Below, in pieces: positions 16,985-27,535 of a stretch of DNA of 64,000 bases. Source of the stretch: Roseomonas haemaphysalidis (lineage in GTDB: Bacteria > Pseudomonadota > Alphaproteobacteria > Acetobacterales > Acetobacteraceae); contig NZ_CP061177.1 of NCBI RefSeq assembly GCF_017355405.1, forward strand, positions 434,001 to 498,000, written 5' to 3'. Both the position numbers and the translations under genes were made by a program. How positions within the stretch are numbered: the first letter of the stretch is position 1; every line of letters starts with the position of its first letter. Below the pieces are notes generated by a model that was not told where the DNA came from, did no database searches, and saw only the letters and a list, made by a program, of their open reading frames with translations.

Positions 16985-18361
16985 ATGACCGAGACCACCC
17001 CGCAGCCCCGCAAGCGGCTGTACATCCGCACCTTCGGCTGCCAGATGAACGTCTATGACAGCGACCGCATGGCCGATGTCCTGGCGCCGCTCGGCTATGG
17101 CCCCGCGCCATCGCCGGAGGAGGCCGACATGGTCATCCTCAACACCTGCCACATCCGCGAGCGGGCTTCGGAAAAGGTGTTTTCCGACCTCGGCCGCCTG
17201 CGGGTGCTGAAGGACGCCAAGGCCGAGCGGGGCGAGCAGATGGTGCTGGCCGTGGCCGGTTGCGTGGCGCAGGCGGAAGGCAAGGAGATCGTGTCCCGCG
17301 CGCCGTGGGTGGACATCGTGCTCGGCCCGCAGACCTACCACCGCCTGCCGGAGATGGTGGCGCGCGCCGCGCGCGCCGCCGGCGCGCAGATCGACACCGA
17401 CTTCCCCGTGGAACAGAAGTTCGACCTCCTGCCCGAGGTGCGGGCCAGCCAGGGGCCGATCGCCTTTCTGACCATCCAGGAAGGCTGCGACAAGTTCTGC
17501 TCCTTCTGCGTGGTGCCCTACACGCGTGGCGCCGAGTTCTCCCGCCCCGTGGCGGCCATCCTGGCCGAGGCCCGGCGGCTTGTGGCCAGCGGCGCGCGGG
17601 AGATCGCGCTGCTGGGGCAGAACGTGAATGCCTGGCACGGCGAGGCGCCGGACGGCGCCACCTGGGACCTGACCCGGCTGCTCTACGCCCTGGCGGAGAT
17701 CGATGGCCTGCCGCGCATCCGCTACACCACCAGCCACCCGCGCGACATGGATGCCGGGCTGATCCGCGCCCATGGCGCCATTCCGCAGCTGATGCCGTTC
17801 CTGCACCTGCCGGTGCAAAGCGGTTCGGACCGCGTGCTGGCCGCCATGAACCGCGGCCACAAGGCCGACCTGTTCCTGCGCATCTGCGACGAGCTGCGCG
17901 CGGCGCGGCCCGACATCGCCCTGTCGTCCGACTTCATCGTCGGCCACCCCGGCGAAACGGCGGCCGACCACGCGGCCACCATGGCGCTGGTGGAACGGGT
18001 GGGCTTCGCGCTGGCGTATTCCTTCACCTATTCGCAGCGCCCGGGCACGCCCGCCGCCGGCCAGCCCCTGCAGGTGGCCCAGGCCGAGAAGGACGCCCGG
18101 CTGCAGGAATTGCAGGCCCTGCTGCGCCAGCAGCAGGATGCCTTCAACGAGGCCTGCGTCGGCCAGGACTGCGCGGTGCTGTTCACCGGGCCCGGGCGCC
18201 ACCCCGGCCAGGTGATGGGCCGCACCCCGTGGCTGCAGCCGGTGCACGCGATGGGCCCGCTGTCGCTGGTCGGCCAGACCGCGCCGGTTCGCATCGCGGA
18301 GCGTTACCCCAATTCCTTGTCCGCCATCCTGCTGGACCAGAAGGAGCTTGCCTGCGCTTGA
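16985..18361 (+). CDS. miaB: tRNA-2-methylthio-N6-dimethylallyladenosine synthase MiaB
   Basis: A 458-residue radical-SAM methylthiotransferase. The N-terminal UPF0004 domain has C19 (FGCQMN) and C55 (NTCHIRE) for the auxiliary cluster. The radical-SAM cluster is CDKFCSFC, followed by PYTRG. A TRAM domain ends the protein. It adds the methylthio group at C2 of i6A37 in tRNAs reading UNN codons. The ATG at 16985 gives normal length; the open frame upstream is antisense-like shadow of olsA. Confidence 0.95.
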   Translation: MTETTPQPRKRLYIRTFGCQMNVYDSDRMADVLAPLGYGPAPSPEEADMVILNTCHIRERASEKVFSDLGRLRVLKDAKAERGEQMVLAVAGCVAQAEGKEIVSRAPWVDIVLGPQTYHRLPEMVARAARAAGAQIDTDFPVEQKFDLLPEVRASQGPIAFLTIQEGCDKFCSFCVVPYTRGAEFSRPVAAILAEARRLVASGAREIALLGQNVNAWHGEAPDGATWDLTRLLYALAEIDGLPRIRYTTSHPRDMDAGLIRAHGAIPQLMPFLHLPVQSGSDRVLAAMNRGHKADLFLRICDELRAARPDIALSSDFIVGHPGETAADHAATMALVERVGFALAYSFTYSQRPGTPAAGQPLQVAQAEKDARLQELQALLRQQQDAFNEACVGQDCAVLFTGPGRHPGQVMGRTPWLQPVHAMGPLSLVGQTAPVRIAERYPNSLSAILLDQKELACA

Positions 18362-18414
18362 CCGTACCCCGCTCCGCGCCCATCGCCCTCCGCACCCGGC
18401 CCCCGGGTCCCTCC

Positions 18415-19485
18415 ATGGAACGTCCGCTGATGGCTGACACGGTTTCGGCCGCCCGCACCGTGACGCTGCAGTTCGACGACAACGCCCTGCTGCCGCTGCT
18501 CTACGGCGAGCACGACCGCCACCTGGCGCAGATCGAGCAGCGCATCGGCGTCCGCCTCGCCAGCCGCGGCAACCGGCTGACCATCACCGGCTCGGCCGAG
18601 GCCTCAGGCATCGCCGAGGCGGCGCTGCGCGCCTTGTGGAAACGGCTGGAACGGGGCGAGCCCACGGGCATCGCGGAGGTGGAGGCGGCGTTGCGGCTGT
18701 CGGAAAGCGCGGCCCGCGTCGCCGACGGGCCGGAGCCCCGCCTGCCCTTGTCCGACCTGCCGGCGATCCGCACCCGCAAGGGCGCCATCGCGCCGCGCAG
18801 CGCCGCGCAGACGGGCTACATGGACCTGCTGGGCAAGCATGAGATGGTCTTTGGCGTCGGCCCCGCCGGCACCGGCAAGACCTACCTCGCCGTCGCGCAG
18901 GGCGTGGCGCTGCTGATGGCCGGCCGCGTCGACCGCATCGTGCTGTCGCGCCCGGCGGTGGAAGCGGGCGAGCGGCTGGGCTTCCTGCCCGGCGACATGA
19001 AGGAGAAGGTCGATCCCTATCTCCGCCCGCTTTACGACGCGCTGCACGACATGATGCCGGCCGAGCAGGTGGCGCGCCGCATCACCTCCGGCGAGATCGA
19101 GATCGCGCCGCTGGCCTTCATGCGCGGCCGCACGCTGGCGCACTGCTTCGCCATCCTGGACGAGGCGCAGAACACCACGCCCGCCCAGATCAAGATGTTC
19201 CTGACCCGCATGGGCGAGGGCACGCGCATGGTGATCACCGGCGACCCGTCGCAGGTGGACCTGCCGCCGGGGCAGAAATCCGGGCTGGTGGAAGCGCTGT
19301 CGGTGCTGGACGGCGTGCCCGGCATCGGCGTCACCCGCTTCGCGGAACAGGACGTGGTGCGACATCCGCTGGTGGGGCGCATCGTCGCCGCGTATAACCG
19401 CGCCGACGAACAGGCGACCGCGGTCCGGCAGGACCGGGCCGCGCGCCGAGGCGGGGATCCCCTCGCCCGGCAGGAAGGGAATTGA
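18415..19485 (+). CDS. phoH: PhoH-like ATPase
   Basis: A 356-residue protein with Walker A GPAGTGKT, Walker B region CFAILDEAQNTTPAQ and VITGDPSQVDLP. The gene order miaB-phoH-ybeY-corC is conserved widely. PhoH couples ATP hydrolysis to RNA metabolism, often beside YbeY in rRNA maturation; exact function is unsettled. The ATG at 18415 is used; an ATG five codons on (18430) is equally possible. It overlaps ybeY at TGATG. Confidence 0.92.
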   Translation: MERPLMADTVSAARTVTLQFDDNALLPLLYGEHDRHLAQIEQRIGVRLASRGNRLTITGSAEASGIAEAALRALWKRLERGEPTGIAEVEAALRLSESAARVADGPEPRLPLSDLPAIRTRKGAIAPRSAAQTGYMDLLGKHEMVFGVGPAGTGKTYLAVAQGVALLMAGRVDRIVLSRPAVEAGERLGFLPGDMKEKVDPYLRPLYDALHDMMPAEQVARRITSGEIEIAPLAFMRGRTLAHCFAILDEAQNTTPAQIKMFLTRMGEGTRMVITGDPSQVDLPPGQKSGLVEALSVLDGVPGIGVTRFAEQDVVRHPLVGRIVAAYNRADEQATAVRQDRAARRGGDPLARQEGN

Positions 19486-20021
19486 TGGAACCGGGAAGTA
19501 GACCGCCCGGCCGCACCGTCGCGGCCGGGCTTTCTGAGGACGATCTGGACCGGGACGAGCCTTCCGGACCTGAGATCGAGGTCATCGTCGCCGCCCCCGG
19601 GTGGCGCGCCGCCGTGCCGCGCGTCGAGGCCATGGCCCGCCGCGCGGCGCTGGCCGCCTGGGCCGAGGCCGGGCTGGAGGCCGAGGGCGGCTTCACCGTG
19701 CTGCTGGCGGACGACGCCAGCATCAAGCGGCTGAACACCGACCACCGCGGCAAGGTGAAGCCCACCAACGTGCTGTCCTTTCCCGGCGAGATGCCCGGGC
19801 ACCTGGGCGACATCGCGCTGGCGCTCGGCGTCGTGCGGCGGGAGGCACGCGCCAACAAGCGCCGTGTCGCCGCCCATCTGGCGCATCTGGTGGCCCATGG
19901 CACGCTGCATCTGGCGGGCCATGACCACCTGCAAGCCGGCGAGGCCCGCCGGATGGAACAGGCCGAGGCGCGCATCATGCGCCGGCTGAACCTGCCCAAC
20001 CCCTGGCGAGGCATGACATGA
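19485..20021 (+). CDS. ybeY: endoribonuclease YbeY
   Basis: A 178-residue metalloenzyme with the zinc motif HGTLHLAGHDH near the C-terminus and NVLSFPGEM upstream of it. YbeY acts in 16S rRNA 3'-end maturation and ribosome quality control. The ATG at 19485 follows AGGAAGGGA and shares its A with the phoH stop; a TTG one codon earlier is unlikely. An acidic N-terminal extension of about 35 residues precedes the domain. It overlaps corC by four bases (ATGA). Confidence 0.94.
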   Translation: MEPGSRPPGRTVAAGLSEDDLDRDEPSGPEIEVIVAAPGWRAAVPRVEAMARRAALAAWAEAGLEAEGGFTVLLADDASIKRLNTDHRGKVKPTNVLSFPGEMPGHLGDIALALGVVRREARANKRRVAAHLAHLVAHGTLHLAGHDHLQAGEARRMEQAEARIMRRLNLPNPWRGMT

Positions 20022-20914
20022 GCGGCACCGAACCCCGCGACGGGTTGATGTGGCGGCTGCAAAGCCTGCTGCGCAAGAAAAGCGCGGACAGCGTGCGCGG
20101 CCAGATGGAAGCCCTGGTCGAGGGCCGCGAATACAACGGCGAGGAGGACGGCGACAGCCGCATCCCCGAGCTGGACGCGCAGGAACGCGCGCTGCTCACC
20201 AACGTGCTGAAGCTGCGCGGCAAGACCGCCGCCGACGTCATGGTGCCCCGCGCCGACATCGTGGCCATGCCAGAGGACCTGACGCTCGAACAGGCCATCC
20301 GCCTGATCCAGCGCGAAGGCCACAGCCGCTTTCCCGTCTACCGGGAGCAGCTGGACGAGGTGGTGGGCATGGTCCACATCAAGGACGTCTTCGCCAGCGT
20401 GGGCCGCGAGGCGCCCTTCTCCATGGCCGCCGTGCTGCGCCGGCCGCTGTTCGTCGTCCCCTCCATCCCGGTGCTGGACCTGCTCCTGCAGATGCGGCAG
20501 GCCCGCATGCACCTGGCGCTGGTGGTGGACGAGTACGGCGGCATCGACGGCCTCGTCACCATCGAGGACCTGGTCGAGACCATCGTCGGCGACATCTCCG
20601 ACGAGCACGACGAGGACCGCCCGGCACAGATCGTCGAGCGGCCTGACGGGTTGATCGACCTCGACGCCCGCACGCCCATCGAGCTGTTCGAGACCCGCCT
20701 CGGCACCGTGCTGACCGATGACGAGCGGGACCAGGACATCGACACCGTGGGCGGGCTGGTCTTCACCCTGGCCGGGCGCGTGCCGGCCAAGGGGGAGCTG
20801 GTGTCGCATTCCTCCGGCCTGGAATTCCGCGTGCTGGAAGCCGACCCGCGCCGCATCCGCCGGCTGCGGGTGCGGCGGCCGGGCGTGACGGCGGCCAAGG
20901 CGGCGGCGGAGTAA
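20018..20914 (+). CDS. CorC/HlyC-type protein with paired CBS and transporter-associated domains
   Basis: A 298-residue soluble protein. A CBS pair spans about 65-190 (VMVPRADIVAMPEDL; LVVDEYGGIDGLVTIEDLVE) and a CorC_HlyC domain the C-terminal 80 residues. It lacks the membrane DUF21 domain, as CorC does. CorC-type proteins are linked to Mg/Co efflux and envelope homeostasis. Overlaps ybeY. In many alphaproteobacteria lnt (apolipoprotein N-acyltransferase) follows; here a repeat pair and a converging gene follow. Confidence 0.9.
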   Translation: MSGTEPRDGLMWRLQSLLRKKSADSVRGQMEALVEGREYNGEEDGDSRIPELDAQERALLTNVLKLRGKTAADVMVPRADIVAMPEDLTLEQAIRLIQREGHSRFPVYREQLDEVVGMVHIKDVFASVGREAPFSMAAVLRRPLFVVPSIPVLDLLLQMRQARMHLALVVDEYGGIDGLVTIEDLVETIVGDISDEHDEDRPAQIVERPDGLIDLDARTPIELFETRLGTVLTDDERDQDIDTVGGLVFTLAGRVPAKGELVSHSSGLEFRVLEADPRRIRRLRVRRPGVTAAKAAAE

Positions 20915-20916
20915 GC

Positions 20917-20961
20917 AAGGCTGGGGGAAGGAATTCCCCCAGACCCCCATCTTTTTTCTGA
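20917..20961 (+). repeat. family A hairpin repeat, copy A4
   Basis: The clearest copy. Stem CTGGGGGAA/TTCCCCCAG (20921-20929, 20934-20942) with a GGAA tetraloop, then ACCCCCATC and CTTTTTTCTGA. It follows the corC-like stop by two bases and pairs inverted with A5, 69 bases away. Confidence 0.85.
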
Positions 20962-21030
20962 GTCATATGCAGTCCCGCGGGCGGCGCCGGTGCATTGCCA
21001 GCGGCAGCGTTCCACAGACGAACTCTTCCA

Positions 21031-21080
21031 GACGAAAACAAAAGAAGTGGGGGTCTGGGGGAGAATTCATTCTCCCCCGG
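21031..21080 (-). repeat. family A hairpin repeat, copy A5
   Basis: On the minus strand: stem GGGGGAGAA/TTCTCCCCC with loop TGAA, then CAGACCCCCACTTCTTTTG. The extra GA in one arm is matched by TC in the other. It overlaps the last codons and stop of the pseudouridine synthase gene. Confidence 0.85.
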
Positions 21081-21828
21081 TTCCACCCCCAGGCAGCACG
21101 GCACCCACCCGCCGGAACGCCGCCGCCATCGCCTCCGGCACCGCCGCCTCGGCCTCGACCGGCGGCGTCATCGGCAGTGACAGGGCGCGGGCCAGCAGAT
21201 GCAGCCCGCCCGGTGCGGCGGTGCCGTAGAAGGGGTCACCCAGGATGGGAAAGCCCAGCGCCGCGCAATGCACCCGCAGCTGGTGGGTGCGGCCGGTGCG
21301 GGGGCGCAGCTCCACCCAGCACAGCCCCCCGCCCCGTCCCAGCACCCGCCATTCGGTGAGCGCCGGCTGGCCGTCCGAATGGGGTTCCATGCGCCAGCCA
21401 GCGGCGGCGGTGCTGGTCTTGCGCAGCGGCAGGTCGATGCGCCCGCGCGCTTCCGCCGGCCCCGTGCCGCGAAGCACCGCCCAGTAAGTCTTGCGGGCGC
21501 GGTGCTGCGCGAAGATCGCGCCCAGCTCGGCCAGTGCCGGCTGGGTGCGGCCGAGGGCCAGGCAACCGGCGGTGTCGGTATCCAGGCGGTGGGCGGGCTG
21601 GGGCATGCGCTTCTTGCCGAAGGCGAGCAACGGCAGCCAGTCCTCCAGGCTCGCCCCGCCGCGTGGGCCGGCATGGACGGGCAGGCCGGCAGGCTTGTCC
21701 AGCACCAGCACGGCGTCGGTCTTCAGGATGATGCGGGCGGCGATCTCGGGCGGCGGCGCGGCCGCCAGCCGGGGCGGAGCGGGGCGCCGCGCGGCGGGCT
21801 GCGCCCGGCCGCGCGGCGGGGCCCTCAC
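21067..21828 (-). CDS. RluA-family pseudouridine synthase
   Basis: A 253-residue single-domain enzyme. The catalytic loop is HRLDTDTAGCLALG with the nucleophilic aspartate, and the later motif RTGRTHQLRVH is typical of RluA/RsuA-type synthases. There is no S4 domain. It isomerises uridines in rRNA or tRNA; the target is unknown. The GTG at 21828 overlaps the ilvE-like stop (GTGA). The last three codons and stop lie inside repeat A5, so the C-terminus GGE was probably supplied by the repeat. Confidence 0.85.
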   Translation of the reverse strand: MRAPPRGRAQPAARRPAPPRLAAAPPPEIAARIILKTDAVLVLDKPAGLPVHAGPRGGASLEDWLPLLAFGKKRMPQPAHRLDTDTAGCLALGRTQPALAELGAIFAQHRARKTYWAVLRGTGPAEARGRIDLPLRKTSTAAAGWRMEPHSDGQPALTEWRVLGRGGGLCWVELRPRTGRTHQLRVHCAALGFPILGDPFYGTAAPGGLHLLARALSLPMTPPVEAEAAVPEAMAAAFRRVGAVLPGGGTGGE

Positions 21829-22694
21829 GCCGCCTTCGGCAACAGGCGGGAAGTGCTTTCCGCCCAGGCGAAGTACAGGTCGCGCGCCTTGGTGCCAAGC
21901 GGGCCGATCGGCAGCGCCCGGCCCTCGAAGTTGGTGCAGAACTGCACCTTGCCGAAGTTGCCGGTCGCGAAGATCTCGTCCGCCCCGCGCAGCATCTCGG
22001 GCGTCACCTGGCATTCGCGAGCGTCGATGCCCGCCTCGCGCAGCAGGGTCAGCACGCGGGTGCGAGTGATGCCGGCGAGGAAGGTGTTGTTGGCCACCGG
22101 GGTCATCACCACCCCGTCCTTGACCATCATCAGGTTGGAGGTGGCGAATTCCGCCACGTTGCCCTCGAAGTCGCACAGCACGGCATTCTGGAAGCCCTTG
22201 TCCCGCGCGGCGCCGGCGGCGCGCGAGGAGTTGGGATACAGCGCCGAGGCCTTGGCGTTGGTCGGCGCCATGTCCGGCGCCGGTCGGCGCTGCGGCACCA
22301 GGCAGGCGGAGAAGCCCTGGCTGGCATCGGGCATCGGCGCGTCATAGATGGCGAGCACGAACTCGGTGCTGTCCGGGTCCGGGAAGGCGGCGCCGATACC
22401 ACGGCGGATAAAGAACTGCGGGCGGATGTAGAGCTCGGCATCGCCCGGCATCTTGCTCACGCCCTCGCGGCACAGCGCCTCGATGGCGCGGGCGTCGATG
22501 CCCGGCTGCATCATCATGTTCTTCGCGCTCTGGATCACGCGGTCGCAATGCAGGTCCAGATCCGGCACCAAGCCGCGAATGGCACGCGCCCCGTCGAACA
22601 CGATGGAGCCAAGCCAGAAGGCATGGTCCATCGGGCCCAGCAGCTTGGGCTCCTCAGTGGACCACTTGCCATCATACCAGAACACGCCGGCCAT
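21825..22694 (-). CDS. ilvE: branched-chain amino acid aminotransferase-type (class IV) enzyme
   Basis: A 289-residue fold-type IV PLP enzyme: MDHAFWLGSIVFDGARAI near the start, YIRPQFFIRRG, a lysine in NAKASALYPN at the PLP site, then EGNVAEFATSNLMMV and AGITRTRVLTLLREAGI. It should transfer amino groups between branched-chain amino acids and 2-oxoglutarate. The segment after the lysine departs from the usual GNY, so a different amino acid specificity is possible. The ATG at 22694 has AAGGAAGG seven bases upstream; a GTG at 22718 is less likely. It overlaps the pseudouridine synthase gene by four bases. Confidence 0.85.
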   Translation of the reverse strand: MAGVFWYDGKWSTEEPKLLGPMDHAFWLGSIVFDGARAIRGLVPDLDLHCDRVIQSAKNMMMQPGIDARAIEALCREGVSKMPGDAELYIRPQFFIRRGIGAAFPDPDSTEFVLAIYDAPMPDASQGFSACLVPQRRPAPDMAPTNAKASALYPNSSRAAGAARDKGFQNAVLCDFEGNVAEFATSNLMMVKDGVVMTPVANNTFLAGITRTRVLTLLREAGIDARECQVTPEMLRGADEIFATGNFGKVQFCTNFEGRALPIGPLGTKARDLYFAWAESTSRLLPKAA

Positions 22695-22778
22695 TCGCCG
22701 ATCCTTCCTTGTCGTCACGGTTCACCCAGCGTGACACGGGAAGGCGTGAAAATGAAGGGCGGCGCGCGCAGTGGTGAA

Positions 22779-22829
22779 GGCCAGGGGCGCTGCCCCTGGA
22801 CCCCGCCGGGGTGGCTGAGCCACCCCGGA
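22779..22829 (+). repeat. family B composite repeat, copy B2
   Basis: Two adjoining hairpins: CCAGGGGC/GCCCCTGG (loop GCT) and CCGGGGTGGC/GCCACCCCGG (loop TGA), joined by a GGACCCC segment. It is repeated in inverted orientation at 22981-23041. It lies upstream of the ilvE-like gene. Confidence 0.75.
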
Positions 22830-22861
22830 CCCCGGCATCTCCGGCTGTTGCGGGACCTGCG

Positions 22862-22887
22862 CGCCGGGGGTTTGGAAACTCCCGGCG
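22862..22887. repeat. 12-bp imperfect hairpin between the B2 and B3 repeats
   Basis: CGCCGGG and CCCGGCG arms with an inner GTTT/AAAC pair form one long stem with a single G-U step. It sits in the 354-bp gene-free gap between the ilvE-like start and the polA stop, which otherwise holds only repeats B2 and B3. Confidence 0.5.
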
Positions 22888-22980
22888 ACTGACACGCCGG
22901 TCCCTGCCGCTTTTCTATAAAAATTCCTCGCCTGCGGCCGGCACCGCTCCATGCCATGAGGGCCAAGGTCGCTTTCTGCC

Positions 22981-23041
22981 GGCGGGGTCTGGGGTGGCAC
23001 TGCCACCCCAGCGGGGGTCCAGGGGGCAGCGCCCCCTGGCC
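22981..23041 (-). repeat. family B composite repeat, copy B3
   Basis: On the minus strand: hairpin CCAGGGGGC/GCCCCCTGG (loop GCT), GGACCCCC, then CTGGGGTGGCA/TGCCACCCCAG. Arms differ from B2 at matched positions. It starts seven bases after the polA stop and may act as its terminator. Confidence 0.75.
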
Positions 23042-23048
23042 TGTCTCC

Positions 23049-25916
<2,868 letters not shown>

Positions 25917-25919
25917 CTC

Positions 25920-26144
25920 TTAGTGGTGCCCGTCGTCGCCGGCGCCCTCGGCCAGCACGTAGGTGCGCGAGCAGTAGGGGCAGGTGATCTGACGGTCCTC
26001 GATGCGCAGATAAACCAGCGGGTGGCCCAGGGCGCCGCCGCCGTTGTCGCAGCCGACCACGCGGGTGGAAACGGTGATGGTGTCGTCCGGGGTCACGCCG
26101 GGCGTGGCCTTGGGGGCATAGCCGGTCAGCTTGGCGTCGCGCAT
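25920..26144 (-). CDS. zf-CHCC zinc-finger protein (NDUFS6-like)
   Basis: A 74-residue protein with the C-H-C-C zinc pattern: C in VGCDNGGG, H in ALGHPLVYL, and the CPYC pair. This is the zf-CHCC domain of mitochondrial complex I subunit NDUFS6 and its small bacterial homologues, whose role is unproven. The ATG at 26144 is used; an in-frame ATG at 26183 would add 13 residues that coincide with a 12-bp inverted repeat and has no ribosome site. It is cotranscribed with polA. Confidence 0.8.
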   Translation of the reverse strand: MRDAKLTGYAPKATPGVTPDDTITVSTRVVGCDNGGGALGHPLVYLRIEDRQITCPYCSRTYVLAEGAGDDGHH

Positions 26145-26148
26145 GGGG

Positions 26149-26182
26149 TGTTCGGTCCTGGCCTTGAAGTCAGGACCGAACA
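26149..26182 (-). promoter_or_regulatory. 12-bp inverted repeat at the zf-CHCC start
   Basis: TGTTCGGTCCTG (26149-26160) is perfectly inverted at 26171-26182 with a 10-bp spacer. It ends four bases before the ATG at 26144. In mRNA it would form a strong hairpin covering the AGGA ribosome site; as DNA it could be an operator. Confidence 0.5.
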
Positions 26183-26252
26183 TAAGGGCTGGACGGGGGC
26201 CGGCAAAGGGGAGGGCGTGGCAGATGCCACGCCCCAGCCGGGCCCCGGCCGG

Positions 26253-27251
26253 TTACTTGCCCTGCTCGATCACCTTCGGGTGCTCTTCCACCACCGGCTC
26301 GCCGCGGGTCTTCCACAGCGACAGGGCGATGGAGCCGGCGATGATGCCGCCCGTGACCATCAGCGCATATTCCACCGGCACCGCCTTGCCGCCGAAGTAC
26401 CAGTTGGCCAGCATCTTCACACCCACGATCATCAGCACGATCGACAGGCCATGCTTCAGGTACTTGAAGCGGTGGATCACGCCGGCCAGCGCGAAATACA
26501 TCGCCCGCAGGCCCAGGATGGCGAAGACGTTGGCGGTGTAGACAATGAACGGGTCGGTCGAGACGGCGAAGATGGCCGGGATGCTGTCCAGCGCGAAGAA
26601 CAGGTCCGTCAGCTCGATCAGCACCAGCACCAGCAGCAGGGGCGTGACCATCAGCTTGCCCGCCTCGCGCACCGTGAAGGCATTGCCGCGGTAGCCGTCG
26701 GTCACCGGCAGGCGCTTCTTCATCCAGGCCAGGATCGGGCTTTCGCCCATGTCCTCTTCCTCGCCGGCCGAGCGCAGCATCTTGTAGCCGGACCAGATCA
26801 GGAAGGCGCCGAACAGCACCATCAGCCAGTCGAACTCGCGCATCAGCGCGGTGCCCACCAGGATCATGATGCCGCGCATCACCAGCGCGCCGATGATGCC
26901 CCAGAACAGCACCCGGTGCTGATAGGCGGCCGGCACGCCGAACTTGGCGAACAGCAGCACGAAGACGAAGATGTTGTCGACCGACAGCGACCACTCGATC
27001 ACGTAGCCGGTCAGGAACTCCAGGCTGTTCTCGGCCCGCTCCTCCGGCGTCGCGCCGTAATTGAAGCGCATCCACACGAAAAACGCGCCGGCCAGCGCGA
27101 TATAGGCGGCGGACTTGATCAGCGCGGTCTTGACCGGCACCTGCGCCGGCTCGCCATTCGGCAGCTTCTTGGCGAAGACGCCGAGGTCCAGCAGCAGCAG
27201 CGCCAGCACCGCCACGTTGAACACGACCCAGAAGGTCGGTGATGCCTCCAT
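26253..27251 (-). CDS. TerC/Alx-family integral membrane protein
   Basis: A 332-residue protein with about nine membrane spans and the TerC hallmark EWSLSVDNIFVF plus a second acidic motif LTDLFFALDSIPAIFA. The family is linked to tellurite resistance (TerC), alkaline induction and manganese export (Alx/MntX), and metal loading of secreted enzymes. Manganese export is the best guess. A long GC-rich leader with an 8-bp inverted repeat (27324-27352) precedes it; it does not look like a yybP-ykoY riboswitch. Confidence 0.88.
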   Translation of the reverse strand: MEASPTFWVVFNVAVLALLLLDLGVFAKKLPNGEPAQVPVKTALIKSAAYIALAGAFFVWMRFNYGATPEERAENSLEFLTGYVIEWSLSVDNIFVFVLLFAKFGVPAAYQHRVLFWGIIGALVMRGIMILVGTALMREFDWLMVLFGAFLIWSGYKMLRSAGEEEDMGESPILAWMKKRLPVTDGYRGNAFTVREAGKLMVTPLLLVLVLIELTDLFFALDSIPAIFAVSTDPFIVYTANVFAILGLRAMYFALAGVIHRFKYLKHGLSIVLMIVGVKMLANWYFGGKAVPVEYALMVTGGIIAGSIALSLWKTRGEPVVEEHPKVIEQGK

Positions 27252-27323
27252 GCCGGAAGGCTCCTCTCAATCGGGGGCCCGGCCACGCGGATGCCGCGAG
27301 GGGAGGAGGCGCGCCGGGCCCAG

Positions 27324-27352
27324 TTGCGCGAAAGTCATCCGACATCGCGCAA
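27324..27352. promoter_or_regulatory. 8-bp inverted repeat upstream of terC-like gene
   Basis: TTGCGCGA/TCGCGCAA with a 13-bp spacer, 73 bases before the minus-strand start. It could be an operator or leader hairpin. A perfect palindrome ATACGCGTAT lies further up at 27393-27402. Both are weak evidence. Confidence 0.3.
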
Positions 27353-27535
27353 GCGGGCCACGCGGGCCCGCCGGCGCCAGAGGGGCCCGGATACGCGTAT
27401 AAGATGAACATTCGGCCATGTTTGGCAAGCGGCAAGGCACAGATTTTCTGCGAAGCCCGGGAGAATCCTGCCAGCCTTCCCGGCTCCGCCTTTTTCGTGG
27501 ACCGCTGCGCCCCGCTGCCGCTATGCCGCCACGGC

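Noticed and set aside
16767..16988. A 73-residue open frame between olsA and miaB
   Set aside because: No ribosome site or family features, and it runs through the hairpin at 16931-16952.
27252..27535. A yybP-ykoY manganese riboswitch before the TerC gene
   Set aside because: A GGGGAGGAGGC-like run exists only on the plus strand, while the gene is on the minus strand, and the paired elements of the motif are absent.
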